64,000 bases of DNA from Listeria floridensis FSL S10-1187 (GCF_000525875.1 NZ_AODF01000024.1:1-64000), one strand, 5' to 3'. Counted from the stretch's first letter, positions 27,667-37,911 are shown. Notes: generated by a model not told the origin, from the letters alone. Made by a program: numbers and translations.

Positions 27667-27706
27667 AAAAAAAACTTCTTGAATCTGCGGATTCAAGAAG
27701 TTTTTT
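27667..27706 (+). terminator. SDR gene terminator
   Basis: AAAAAACTTCTTGAATC pairs with GATTCAAGAAGTTTTTT around TGCG. Confidence 0.92.
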
Positions 27707-27803
27707 GTGGATAAATGGATTCTATTTCTGTACAATTGCTAGTTGACGGGAATGGAGGATGGTGAAAAGTGAAGATGGGGAAAAATAGAATAATGATGAG
27801 GCT

Positions 27804-27834
27804 AAGCTGTAGATGAAAATCTACAGCTTTTTTT
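27804..27834 (+). terminator. orphan intrinsic terminator
   Basis: AAGCTGTAGAT pairs with ATCTACAGCTT around GAAA, followed by seven T. No gene longer than a few codons lies between it and the terminator 100 bases upstream, so it may end an unrecognised short transcript. A strong ribosome-site-like GGAGG occurs at about 27752. Confidence 0.75.
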
Positions 27835-27884
27835 GTGAATAAAAGTCTGACGTTTCAGAGAGAAAATATATTTTTACATGCTAT

Positions 27885-27904
27885 TTAACGAATTGTTAAC
27901 AATT
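27885..27904 (+). promoter_or_regulatory. PrfA-box-like palindrome ahead of a Crp-type regulator
   Basis: TTAAC-GAATT-GTTAA at 27885-27899 resembles the PrfA box (TTAACA-NN-TGTTAA) with one extra base of spacing. An overlapping perfect palindrome AATTGTTAACAATT spans 27891-27904. It lies 72-92 bases ahead of the regulator gene, as expected for autoregulation. Confidence 0.35.
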
Positions 27905-27976
27905 AAAAAGAGATAGATGTTTATTTTCAAGTTAGTGTGTATTCATAAGTGATATTTTTAAACAAGAGGTGGAATT

Positions 27977-28672
27977 ATGTATAGAAAAGAGATTAAAAAA
28001 GAAGTTGCACTAGCAGACATTATTCAGGAACTTGAGCATAATGCGCTAAATCGGGAACAAATACGTCGCAAAACATATGTTAAAAATGAACTGATCGAAG
28101 AAGATTGCGGCAGGATACTAATTTTAGAGGAAGGATACATTGTCAAGTTCATGCACGTTAAAAAACAAGAAAAGGCGGTTGATTTTTATGCGGGAGAAGA
28201 ATTAATCGATTTTGATCAGGCTTTTGTTTTAAAAGAGCAAAACAAGTTTACGCTTAAAGCATTGACGGATTGCGAATTAATAACGGTGGATAAACAATTT
28301 TTTATGGATTACTTATCAATTAGACCGATTTTCATGGAATTTATCATCAAAAAGCTGACTCGAAATTTGCATCATTTTATTGTGAAGATGGGCATTAACG
28401 GCAAATATCAAAAGGATCGTGTGATGATTGGTCTGCTGAATATTTCTTATGCACTAGGGGCAGATGCCCAATGTGAGTTTTTTAAAGTACCGAATTCGAT
28501 TAACCATTATTTGTTAGCTGATTATTGCGATGTGGATCCGACAGCATTTTCAAAGATCTGCAAGAAATTAACTAATGAGAATATGATTTTTATGAACAAG
28601 CGTCAAATTATTGTGTGTGTGCGAGTAATGAGGCTTGCTGTGAAAGAGAATCAAGGGATTTACGTCCGCTAA
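27977..28672 (+). CDS. Crp/Fnr (PrfA-like) family regulator
   Basis: A 231-residue protein. Residues 40-130 show a beta-roll pattern typical of cyclic-nucleotide-type sensor domains (GRILILEEGYIVKFMHVKK, then YAGEELIDFDQAF), then a long dimer helix and a C-terminal winged helix (HYLLADYCDVDPTAFSKICKKLTNENM). Listeria genomes carry many such PrfA relatives, often beside surface-protein genes. It opens the accessory surface region and may control the genes that follow. ATG after GAGGTGG. Confidence 0.75.
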   Translation: MYRKEIKKEVALADIIQELEHNALNREQIRRKTYVKNELIEEDCGRILILEEGYIVKFMHVKKQEKAVDFYAGEELIDFDQAFVLKEQNKFTLKALTDCELITVDKQFFMDYLSIRPIFMEFIIKKLTRNLHHFIVKMGINGKYQKDRVMIGLLNISYALGADAQCEFFKVPNSINHYLLADYCDVDPTAFSKICKKLTNENMIFMNKRQIIVCVRVMRLAVKENQGIYVR

Positions 28673-28758
28673 GTAAAGCAGTTAAGGAGGTGGTATTGAC
28701 AACTAGATATACTAAGGGCACTAGCTAAATTTAAAGAAAGGAGCTATTAAGTTTTGGT

Positions 28759-30126
28759 ATGAAGCATTTATCTCGTGAGTCAACAATAATGAGAAGATAC
28801 TCTGCACAGAGGATAGTAATTTCACTGCTCATTGTTTTAACGACATGTTTGTGCTGGATGGTAATGCCAAATGAAGCGCAGGCATAGGGAAGATCAAAAC
28901 CTCAGCCGATTGAAAATGTTTCAAATGACTGGACGGTTTTGAAGTATACGTATGACTTAAATATACCTGTTGAAGATGTATTTATGGAAAGGCAAAAGCT
29001 GGATAAACAAAGAGGACTTGTGTTAAATTCGGCGCTTATCAACTTTGCCAATATTGGAAACTCAACTTTTGAGGCGCAACGTATTTTTCATTTGCGAAAA
29101 GGTGAGACTTACAAAATCAATTGGTATTATGGTCTTCGTGTTACTGGAGGAGTTACTGCAACCATTGATTTCAATGAGAAAGTGAAAACAGCAGATTCTT
29201 CACGAGATAACGTGCTTAAACCGTATACAAATACAATTGTCGCTGATCAAGATCAGGACTATGTTCTTACAATAAAATAGTATGCTTCTAAAAAATCATA
29301 TGTATATTTGATGCTGGGCTATTATAATGCGAATACTCTGGATGGCGGTTTTACTGTTTCTCATACAGCAACTGAGAAAGGCGAGGTTACGGTAAGAGAT
29401 GTCGATCAGCTTTCTGGATAGGATATTAAACCAGCAGCAAATCTTGAAGGCACGCTTGGCAAGCCGTATACCATTTCAATACCTGAGATATATGGATACA
29501 AATTGCAAAACACAAGCGGCAATGTGAATGGAACATTTGGAACAAAACCGCAAACTATGATCTTGACTTATGGGAAAAGTCAAGGTCAGGTTACGATCAA
29601 CTATCAAGATGGACAAGGGAACGTGATTAAAAAAACGGCTGTGCTTAAAGAAGACATCGGAAGTCATTATGTGGCAACAGCAAAAGATATTCCGGGTTAT
29701 CGCTTAAGGCGGATATCGGGTAATCAACCTGGAGAGTTCCGTTCTGAGGATGAACCTGTAACTTTTGTTTATGCGAAAATAGTTTCAATAGCCACCCTCA
29801 AGAGGGACAGAATAGCCTTAATGGAAGAGCTTGGAAGCAAGAAACCGGAACTGGGCAGAAGTCTCAACAGAAGCCTGTTAGAGAAAAAGCGGCTGAAACT
29901 GGTGCTCCGGAAAATAGGGTCATTGTGTAGGCTGAAAGATGTTCGAACGGAGTCGGTGTTTCATCGGCGGCAAGAAAGCGTGGCGAAAGTCAAATATCGA
30001 CAAACGCATGGAAGCCTTCCGAGTACGGGAGATGTAGATTCGGTTTTTGATATTGTGATAGGAGCTTTGCTTATTTTGGAAAGTAAAGATTTATTAGGAA
30101 CCATTGACAAGAGAAAAGGAGTTTAA
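28759..30126 (+). pseudogene. MucBP/LPXTG surface protein, interrupted by three in-frame TAG codons
   Basis: One frame runs from ATG at 28759 (signal peptide with a hydrophobic core, ending near EAQA) to 30126. TAG codons at 28885, 29278 and 29419 interrupt it with no frame change. The middle (WTVLKYTYDLN ... YYNANTLDGGF) is a paralogue of the N-terminal domain of the next gene. Then come a MucBP-like domain (VTINYQDGQGNVI) and LPSTG at about residue 420, with a poor membrane tail. Between them the sense of the sequence is better in a shifted frame (Gln/Asn/Ser/Thr-rich linker), so at least two frame changes exist as well. I read it as a decayed cell-wall protein gene. Confidence 0.75.
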
Positions 30127-30128
30127 TT

Positions 30129-32532
30129 ATGAGAAGATCAAACAAATTATTAAAAATTATTGCAACAGGACTGCTTGCTACAACAACATTAACGAGTTTG
30201 CCAATCTATAATGGTACGGCGGACGCAAAAAAGCTACCTAAGGCAAAGAGTGCAATGAGTGCTAGAGCTGTGGATCCGAAGAACACGATCGCTTCTGGAT
30301 GGAACGTTCTAAAGTATTCGAGTGATTTAAATGTATCGCTTAATGATACATTTGTTCAAAATAGACCGGTTATAGATGGAAATGGTTTAGTTTTGGATAC
30401 GGCCTATATTAACTTTGCTAATATTGGGAATTCTGTATTCAAGGCACAGCATGTTTTTCACATGAAAAAAAGGAAAAACCTATAAAATCAATTGGTATTA
30501 TGGGCTTAGGGTATTAAATGGTGCTCATGCGAGCATTGATTTTAATGGAGATGTAAAGGTAGCCGATGCTTCGATAGGAAATGCTAAAACACTTTATAAG
30601 AAAACGATTGTATCGAATAAAGATCAAGACTATGTTGTGACAATGTCTTATGATGCTCCTAGAAATTCAAATGTTTATATGATGATCGGATATGATGCTA
30701 ATTCGGCATCTGATGGGGGATTTGTTGAACAAGATGTTCCTAAGCCTACACTAGTAGCTCCGCAAGCTTGGGATAAACAGGTGAAAGGTACTGGTGTTTC
30801 CGGCAACCAAATTGTTATTAAAGATCAAGTGGGTAAAGTTCTTGGAACAGGAACGGTCGGAAGCGATAACAGTTATTCAGTTGGATTGAGCCGTCCGCTT
30901 GTTTATAACGAAACGATTACAGCTACTCAATTAAATCAAGATAAAGTAGCAAGTGATCCTGTAGATGCAACGGTTGAAGATACTGTTGCCCCAGACGCTC
31001 CTAAAGCGCAGAATATTGAAGTGAGCGATCAGATGCTTAGCGGATCAGCTGAAACTGGTTCAAAAATTTTGGCGAAAAATGCTCAAGGAAAGATTGTCGG
31101 CGAAGGAGCAGCAACTGGAAAAGCAATTTCAAAAAGTAATGATAGTGAATTCTCGTTTGAATTGACTGAGCCGGTTACTGTTGGAGAAACTATTACTGTA
31201 ACGGCTACAGACAGTGCAGGGCTTGAAAGTACTGGAACAGACGTGAAAGTTGTAGATACAGTAAAGCCGACAGCTCCTAAAGTAAATGCAGTGGATGACA
31301 CAATGAAACAGTTGACTGGAACAGGAAGTAAGGTCGGTAGTACTATTGTTGCGTCGGTTAATAATCAAGTTTTTTACGGGAAGGTAGGCGCAGATAAAAC
31401 TTTTACAGTCAATCTTGGAAGAACTTTTTCAGGTGGTACGCTAATTAAAGTCATTGAAATTGATCAGCAAAATCAGCAAAGCGATCCAACTGTTGTAACT
31501 GTTAAAGGAACACAGAAAACGAAAACACCGACTGTAAACACAGTTGGCGATTCTGATTTAGAATTAACGGGAACTGCTGAACCTAATGCAGATGTAACTG
31601 TTACGATTGGGCAGGATGTCTATAAAGGTAAAGCAGATCAAAACGGAAATTTTAAGATTCAATTGAATCAAAAATATCCCATTACTAGTGAAGGGACAGT
31701 TATTGCAACTGGGACTTCTGGGATTGCAAGTGATGCAGAGAAAATAAAATTTGAAGATACAACTCCGCCGAATGCCCCTGCTATAAATTCGGTGCTGCCA
31801 ACGGATACAACACTTTCAGGAACAGCTGAACCTAACTCTACGGTCAGGGTTGTTTTTACTCGACCTGATGGGAGTACAGCTGTTTTCCAAAAACCGGCAG
31901 ATAAAGATGGGAACTTCAAGATTAACATGTTAGGAACCTTCCCAGAAGGAACTACGATTTCTGCAACGGCAGAAGATGCTGCAGGAAATATTAGTTCGGC
32001 AGCAAATGCAATTGTTGCAAGTAAAGAAAAGCCGACTTTGTCCCTGAGTGATCTTAGCAGTCAAGATATTCAACTAACTGGAACAGCAACACGTGCGAAC
32101 ACACCGGTAACTGTGCAGGTGGGAGACCAGGTTTATCAAACGAAAACAGATGATGGTGGCAAATTTATATTGCACTTAGATCGAATGTTCCCAGCAGGAA
32201 CAGAAGTAACGGCAACCATGGGCATAGGTGATAAAATCGGTAAAGCTAACACGACTGTGTTACTGCGTATGCCGACTTTTACAACATCAAATAGTCCTCG
32301 TGTAGGAATGAAGAAAATTACACTTAAGGCTGACCCAAATAGTGATGTAACGCTGACAATTACACATTTGGATGGGGGGCTAGGGGATATACAGACAGTT
32401 CAAGCTGATGAAGCTGGAAATGCAACTTTTACACTTGTATCGCCTATTCGGTATGGAGATACATTGGATGTGTTTTCTACTATGCTTGGTGTAAAAAATC
32501 CTAGTGAACGCGGAGAAATTTCGATTTTTTGA
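30129..32532 (+). CDS. secreted Ig-like repeat protein, frameshifted
   Basis: A secreted protein of about 800 residues. A signal peptide is followed by a domain of about 170 residues (WNVLKYSSDLN ... GYDANSASDGGF) shared with the broken upstream gene, then six Ig-like repeats of 75-85 residues. Each repeat has a LTGTAEPNADVTV-like and a KGKADQNGNFKI-like segment. No LPXTG, WxL, GW or LysM anchor is visible. One extra A in the run of seven at 30464-30470 breaks the frame; with six A it reads MKKGKTYKINWYYGLRV, matching the paralogue. Three bases separate it from the preceding gene. Adhesion is an inference. Confidence 0.8.
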
Positions 32533-32564
32533 TAAATATTGGGGCGTCTCGCCCCAATATTTAT
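32532..32564 (+). terminator. perfect 15-bp hairpin after the Ig-repeat gene
   Basis: ATAAATATTGGGGCG and CGCCCCAATATTTAT pair perfectly around TCT and overlap the stop codon. No long T run follows, so it may protect the mRNA end or act as a partial terminator before the next surface gene. Confidence 0.65.
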
Positions 32565-32615
32565 TAGGGAAACAATACGAGAAAATTTGGAAAGAAGAAA
32601 GAGAGGAATTACATA

Positions 32616-34495
32616 ATGAAGAAAAGGAATACTTGGGCTCGATTACTGATCGCGACTGTAGTTGCGGCTAGTATTTTTATTAGCAGTCAGCCACTTCAAG
32701 CATTTGCAGCAGAGGAAAATGAAGCGAGCGCGGATACTCTATTTTGGTCAAATCCTTCTTATAATCCACTGAGATTGGATCGTTTTGAAGAGGGACAACC
32801 CAATATTTCTGGACATGCAACGCCTAATGCAAAGCTTATCTTTTCGATAAACGGTCAAAGATATTACACATTTGCTGATGGAACAGGGCAATTTTATTTT
32901 AATGTAACGAATATGAACCTTCCGGCTGGATCAGGCTTTCATGTTAGTCAATATGTCGGTAATTGCCTTGTGGATGGTGCTGGGGGAACTGTAGTAGCCA
33001 AACCCGTGCCCCAATTACAAGCTCCAAGCGTAAATGCAGTATTTTCAACGGATACTTCGGTTACGGGGAGTTCTAATTCTGAACAGGTTAAAGTAGTGAT
33101 CAATGGAGTTACTTATTTTGGAACAGTAAATTCTTCTACTAAACAGTTTAAGGTGGAATTAGGAAGAAGTTATCCTGCTGGGACTCAAGTAAATGTATAT
33201 GCGGTAACTGGTACAAATCAAAGTCCGGCAACGGCTGTTTATGTACAGCAAAAAGTTGAGCAGAACTTGCTAGCACCGACCTTAAATCAAATGACAACAG
33301 ATGATACAAATGTCATTGGGTATTCGAACTCATCGATTGTTCAAGTTTTAGTAGGTTCTACTGGGGAAGTCAGAACGGTAGTGCCTGACTCACAGACTCA
33401 TGTGTTTGTACTGAGTGTAGGTCATCTTCCAGTAGGGACAAAGGTTTCAGCTTATGCAATAACAAATGGAACTATGAGTGAAACAACCACTATTTATGTA
33501 ACCCAAGGATCAACTCCGCCTCCTGCTAAGGTTGATCCACCAAAGCTCAATGGATTGACTTCCACTGATAAGGTGCTTTCAGGTGAATCTAGCGGGGCAG
33601 AGGTTTTAATCAATGTTGGTGGAGATGCTTACCAAGTAAAGCCAGGTAAAGACAATAAATTTGTGGTGAACTTGAGAAAAAGCTATCCAGTTGGAACAAA
33701 AGTTGTCGCTTATGCGACCCGAGACGGGGCAATTAGTGATTCGACTATTATTTACGTGACACAAGGTCAAAATGCGCTAACTGCTCCGGTAATTAATGAC
33801 GTGACTACAGAAGATCAGATGATCACGGGGAAGGCAGCTGCAAATGTAATGGTGAAGCTAGATATTGGAAGCGATAGCTATGAAGGAAGTACGGATGCAG
33901 ACGGGAATTTCAAAATCTTTCTAGATCACACTTATCCGGCAGATTCATTGATTTCTGTATACGTAACTGATGGAGTTCAAAAAAGTCCGATTACAACATC
34001 AAAAGTCAAACAAGGTGGTTTTACTTTAGGAATTAATTATATTTCAGATAAGGATTCGATTGTTACTGGAATTGCGTTGCCTAACTCTGATATTAAGGTT
34101 CAAATTGGAAACCGAATTTATAGAGGGAAAGCTTCTAGTTTTGGTACGTTTATGGTTCAAATGAGCCAAGCTTATAAAGCAGGACAAAATGTTGAAATCA
34201 CAGCAACAGACCCTGCATCTGGCAAATCGGAAAGGAAAGTTGTGATTGTTTATCCGGAAAGCCTAGTATTAATACGGTGCTTCCAAATACTCCAACAATT
34301 TCTGGTCAAGCAAGCCCTAATGCGTATGTGGTAGTTACTCTTGGCGGTCGTCAATATGCAACTTTTGCATCTGCGTCTGGATACTACTTTGTTTCGGTTA
34401 ATCCGAATGATGCGGTTAGCGGTGCTGAGGTAAGTGCTATTCAAATTAGTAATAATATTGAAAGTCAGCCGGTAAGACTCACAATCGGAATGTGA
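32616..34495 (+). CDS. secreted Ig-like repeat protein, frameshifted near the end
   Basis: A protein of about 626 residues with a signal peptide (ending near AFAAEE) and seven repeats of about 80 residues. The repeats are related to those of the previous protein (for example VTGSSNSEQVKVVINGVTYFG and ITGKAAANVMVKLDIGSDSYEG). No wall-anchor motif is seen. A missing C near 34262 (AGCCTAGT for AGCCCTAGT) breaks the frame; repaired, it reads PESPSINTVLPNTPTISGQASPNAYV to the TGA at 34493. ATG with AGAGAGG upstream. The last repeat and a half exists again, decayed, downstream at 34727-35080. Confidence 0.8.
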
Positions 34496-34518
34496 AGCTA
34501 TAAAAATATTGGATAGGA

Positions 34519-34564
34519 CGCGCGAAAATTTTGGTTTGGCAAACCAGAATTTTCGCGTTTTTTT
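34519..34564 (+). terminator. terminator after the second Ig-repeat gene
   Basis: CGCGAAAATTTTGGTTTG pairs with CAAACCAGAATTTTCGCG (one mismatch), then seven T. Confidence 0.9.
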
Positions 34565-34726
34565 GTAAAAAAGTTAGTTTGTCCACAATTGGCTAGCAGA
34601 TGTTTTTTTGGGGTGAAATGAAATGGAAAGAAGATTGGAACGTTTAGGTGAAGTCAAGTGTGAAAGAAGCCTAGGAGATAGGCTGAGAGTAAAAGGTTTA
34701 TATATTATAGGCCATTGACAGTAAAA

Positions 34727-35080
34727 AGAGTTTTGGGAATATTTATGGTTCGAATGACTCAAACTTATTAAGCAGGACAAAATGTTGAAATAACGGCAGT
34801 TGATCTGTCCTCTGTCAAACAAAGATAAAAGTAATTATTGTTTATTCAGAGAGTCCAAGCATTAATACGGTTCTTCTGAGTACGTCGCTGATTTCTGGAA
34901 ATACAAATCCAAATGCTTATCTGGTTGTTGTAGTTGGGGATCGAAAATATTCAACTTTTGCAACTGCCTCTGGAACCTATTTCGTTGCAATTAATTTGGG
35001 TGATGCTGTGACTGGGGCAGAGATATCTGTTATGCAAATTTGCAATAACATTGAAAGTTAAAGTGTAAGCTTAACGATGT
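34727..35080 (+). pseudogene. decayed duplicate of the 3' end of the Ig-repeat gene
   Basis: This stretch follows 34140-34490 almost codon for codon: TTTATGGTT.CGAATGACTCAA, GCAGGACAAAATGTTGAAAT, GAGAGTCCAAGCATTAATAC and GCAACTGCCTCTGGAACC all have partners there. It carries TAA stops (TATTAAGCA for TATAAAGCA, AGATAAAAGTAA) and has no start or signal peptide. It is a remnant of a tandem duplication or of another family member. Confidence 0.8.
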
Positions 35081-35115
35081 TTTTTTAAAATTTATATGTA
35101 TAGTGTAAAAGGAAG

Positions 35116-35150
35116 GAATGCATGGAATCTATTTTGAGTTCCATGCATTC
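35116..35150. repeat. perfect 12-bp inverted repeat
   Basis: GAATGCATGGAA (35116-35127) and TTCCATGCATTC (35139-35150) around 11 bases. No T tract follows on the plus strand. It lies between the decayed duplicate and the next genes and may be an operator or a remnant terminator. Confidence 0.6.
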
Positions 35151-35235
35151 GGTTTAGTAATGAATAAATTAAATGCTTACCCTAAATTCATGCTTATTTT
35201 CAAGGTGAGCCCTGCATTTGGCTCGTTGTTATTTA

Positions 35236-35490
35236 CTAGTTGTTGCTGTTATTATTTATTTTGTTTGTCACATATCTACCTCGATTGGTTAATGCATATT
35301 TTTCCAGTCCATAGCTGTCGTAAATTTTAAATAGCAAGTGATACTGAAATAATGCATCTAAAATCTCATAAATCTGCTCTTGTGAATAAAGCTCTAGTTC
35401 TTTTGGAAGCGCCTTTCCACAAATGAATAATCTGTGTTTCTTTAGATACTTCATCAGATTTAACGCACATATCTTTCCATCTTCCCTCAA
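35236..35490 (-). CDS. small hypothetical protein, winged-helix-like
   Basis: An 84-residue frame beginning with TTG, with AGGAG about 11 bases upstream. The middle (LPKELELYSQEQIYEILDALFQYHLLF, then EKYALTNRGRYV) has the helix pattern of a small winged-helix domain. A TAA lies two codons upstream of the TTG, so no longer start exists in this frame. Could be a fragment of a regulator; I do not recognise the family. Confidence 0.35.
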   Translation of the reverse strand: MREDGKICALNLMKYLKKHRLFICGKALPKELELYSQEQIYEILDALFQYHLLFKIYDSYGLEKYALTNRGRYVTNKINNNSNN

Positions 35491-35675
35491 TGTTTATCAT
35501 ACTCCTTTAGACAAATGCAGGACTCATGCTCAAAGGTAAGCAGATCTACATATATCGGAAAATTAAGAAATATGCAAAATTTAAAAGGTTTTTATTTGTT
35601 AATATGCTCTATTCTATCACAAAAATTGTAAAATGTTATTTTGTCCACAAAAAAGTCAAAGAAAGAGTGTTTTTA

Positions 35676-35718
35676 TGTTACAAAGTATCATGGCGTTGGA
35701 AAGAAAACTGTATATAAT
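35676..35718 (+). promoter_or_regulatory. promoter with TG-ACAAAGT-CA dyad (site 1)
   Basis: TGTTACAAAGTATCA at 35676-35690, then TATAAT at 35713-35718. Exactly 26 bases separate ACAAAGT from the -10 box, and there is no -35 hexamer. The same layout occurs at 38690 and 39635. Confidence 0.6.
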
Positions 35719-35762
35719 GAGCTGTAATAATTTGCTAAACGGTAGGAAAGGAGCTTGTTAGA

Positions 35763-36302
35763 ATGCAGGAAATACATCAAGCTTTACCTGATAGAGAGTT
35801 AGTGGAACTTGAAAAAGAAGTGAAGGAGTTACTTTTAGATTTTAAGAAAGAAAAAATTAAAAGTGACCAATTATTAAAGGATAATCAAAGACTTCAAAAT
35901 GAACTGAACGCTATAAGGGATAAAGAAGCACCTTCTCAAAATTTGAAAAACCAGCATGAATCTTTCGTTGGAAAACAAAATGTTGCAGTGCCCGAGAAGC
36001 CATTCTTACGCGCAGTCGAGCGTAATAAAAATCAAGAGCACTTGTGTAGTGTGGATTCAGAACTGACAAAGGCAAACCTTGCAGAAATATTGATTGAAGT
36101 TCAAACTGCCGCAGATCAGATAGTGAAAAAAGCTGAGAAAAAGGCAAGTGACATTTTATTCCAAAAACAAAAGGATTTTCAGAAAATAACCGAGCAAGTA
36201 GAGCAATATCAGGAAAAAGTGATGAATATCAAACATATGAATGATCATTTGTTTGATAAATGCATGGATCAACTTGATGAGATTATGAAAGATATACAAT
36301 AA
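35763..36302 (+). CDS. DivIVA-like coiled-coil protein
   Basis: A 179-residue soluble protein with two coiled-coil stretches (residues 10-55 and 105-175), separated by a polar linker. The second contains EILIEVQTAADQIVKKAEKKASDI, similar to the C-terminal coil of DivIVA/GpsB-like proteins. It may organise a membrane-bound partner. It lies 17 bases ahead of the unusual signal peptidase gene and shares its promoter, so the two probably act together. I do not recognise an exact family. Confidence 0.6.
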   Translation: MQEIHQALPDRELVELEKEVKELLLDFKKEKIKSDQLLKDNQRLQNELNAIRDKEAPSQNLKNQHESFVGKQNVAVPEKPFLRAVERNKNQEHLCSVDSELTKANLAEILIEVQTAADQIVKKAEKKASDILFQKQKDFQKITEQVEQYQEKVMNIKHMNDHLFDKCMDQLDEIMKDIQ

Positions 36303-36319
36303 AAGCGAGGCTGTTAAGT

Positions 36320-37473
36320 ATGGAAATTTCAATTAAAAAAGAACAGGGTAATTTGGATGGTCACGTGTTATATGCGATTACGGCAGAGGAAATACAGAAA
36401 TTTAGTAATAAATTCAATGTGACTCGAACAGAAATTGACTGTTTATTAAAGGATTCTAGATATGTTATTCAACTAAAATTTTTCTCAAGCTAAGGCAATC
36501 AAAATCAAAGAGCTTATTTTACATCTAAATGCTGAGTTTCCAGAGATACTTTGGACCCGATTTACAGTTGACAAAACTTTTGTTAGTCAGTACGAGCTTG
36601 AATTTCTATTGGCAAAAGGATCATTTGATTTCAGCAAACAAAAGATAGAAACTTTTCTATCGAAAGTAAAGGTGATTGTCTTAGAAGAGCTATTAATTCC
36701 GATTAGGAAAGATAGTGCTGTTGTGAATAGCCCCGAAGAAAAAGAAATTGATAAAAAAAATTGCGCGGCTCAATTCTATTCTTCATGAGATTGATAGTAA
36801 AAAAGGGAACACAGCTTTCCAAAATTCTGATCAGAGTCAGATTAAAATGGAAGAACAGAAAGAGATGGAAGAAAAAAAGGGCTGAACAAAATGTAGAATC
36901 TAGCATTATGCAAACACTTAACAAAGCTAAAAAAAAAAATCTATATCAAAAAAAACAAAAGTGAACAGAAAAAGAGGAATATCAAGAAATTATTGCTTCA
37001 ATCCACAATAGCTCTTGGACTTATAGCTGTGATTTTGACTGTTTTTTTTTGTGAATTTCTCACTGGTTAAGATAGAAGGTGTTTCGATGCTTCCTACGCT
37101 TCACACTGGTGAATACGGCATGATCTACAAACGTGCAGCGAGATATGAACGCGGGGATATTATTTCTTTCTATTCCCCGGATACTCCAAATGCGGAGTAC
37201 ATTAAGCGTATTGTAGGACTTCCAGGAGATCGAATTGAGATTGAAAGTGGTAGTCTATACATAAACGGAGAAAAAAAGAAAGAACAATATCTTCGACAAG
37301 AGAAAAATTTAGCACGATTAAATTATTCTTTGGAAGATTCTTCCGGAGTAAAGACTGTACCTCAGGGGAAAATATTTGTACTAGGCGATAATCGCCTGCA
37401 CTCGCGTGATAGTCGTGATTTTGGTTTTGTAGATGTATCAAACATCATTGGAAAATGGGTCGTGCACTTTTAG
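36320..37473 (+). CDS. type I signal peptidase with long N-terminal extension, five frameshifts
   Basis: The last 140 residues are a complete type I signal peptidase: catalytic Ser in GVSMLPTL, catalytic Lys in YIKRIVGLPGD, and the LGDNRLHSRDSRDFG box. A membrane segment (LLLQSTIALGLIAVILTVFF) precedes it. Upstream, from ATG at 36320 (MEISIKKEQG), about 200 mostly charged residues stay open if one base is removed from each of five runs: T at 36479-36483, A8 at 36753-36760, A7 at 36872-36878, A11 at 36929-36939 and T9 at 37042-37050. The repaired frame is exactly 383 codons. Without the third repair the upstream part would stop at about 36884 and the peptidase would need its own start (ATG at 36909, no ribosome site). 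It is probably a dedicated peptidase for the local surface proteins. Confidence 0.7.
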
Positions 37474-37533
37474 AGTTGAAATGATTAGAAGAATAGGTAT
37501 ATTAGCAAAAGAAATGGAGATAGAGAAGTGGAA

Positions 37534-37861
37534 ATGTTTTATCAAACCTGGAAAAAAGTTTTTTTTCTTTTTCTTTTGCTGCAGAAATTTTTGTGGGGTT
37601 TTATGTGGTCGCGTATTTACTTTTATTTACCTTTGACTCAAAAGGCGATATCTCGCTACAAACACAATTGTTAAGCTGGATTTACAATTATATTTTTCCG
37701 GGGGTTATCGGTCTTGCTATTTTGATCTTAACTGAATATTGCTGTAAGAGCATTTTTCATACGTTTAAAGTAAAGCGGAAAATTCTTTATCCATTTAATA
37801 TTGGTTTAAATATGTTGGTTGGTTATTTGTTAGGTGCATATTCAGTTTTCAAAGTTTTTTG
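37534..37861 (+). CDS. small membrane protein, frameshifted
   Basis: ATG at 37534 (GTG two codons upstream is also possible) opens MFYQTWKKVFF. One T is missing from the run at 37559-37566; with it added the frame continues through FAAEIFVGFYVVAYLLLFTF to the TGA at 37859-37861. About 110 residues with three membrane segments. No family recognised. It follows the signal peptidase by 60 bases and is probably in the same operon. Confidence 0.55.
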
Positions 37862-37869
37862 AAATGAAA

Positions 37870-37908
37870 GAAGGAGGAGCTGGTCTTATTAAGGCCAACT
37901 CCTCCTTC
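37870..37908 (+). terminator. convergent terminator hairpin
   Basis: GAAGGAGGAG pairs with CTCCTCCTTC with a further inner TGG/CCA pairing. It lies between the plus-strand operon and the minus-strand regulator gene. Confidence 0.7.
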
Positions 37909-37911
37909 TAC

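Noticed and set aside
27467-27682. Frame of 71 codons after the SDR fragment
   Set aside because: It is an off-frame reading of the SDR C-terminal half, which makes sense in the repaired frame ending at 27657.
28759-30126. Amber recoding or suppression
   Set aside because: Three TAG codons in one decaying gene are too few, other genes here end in TAG normally, and no recoding machinery is visible. Kept only as a question in the findings.
34574-34822. Minus-strand frame of 82 codons
   Set aside because: It is antisense to the decayed duplicate and has no ribosome site or recognisable features.
35526-35717. Open frame of 63 codons rich in Lys and Tyr
   Set aside because: AT-rich composition, no ribosome site and it runs into the promoter of the next operon.
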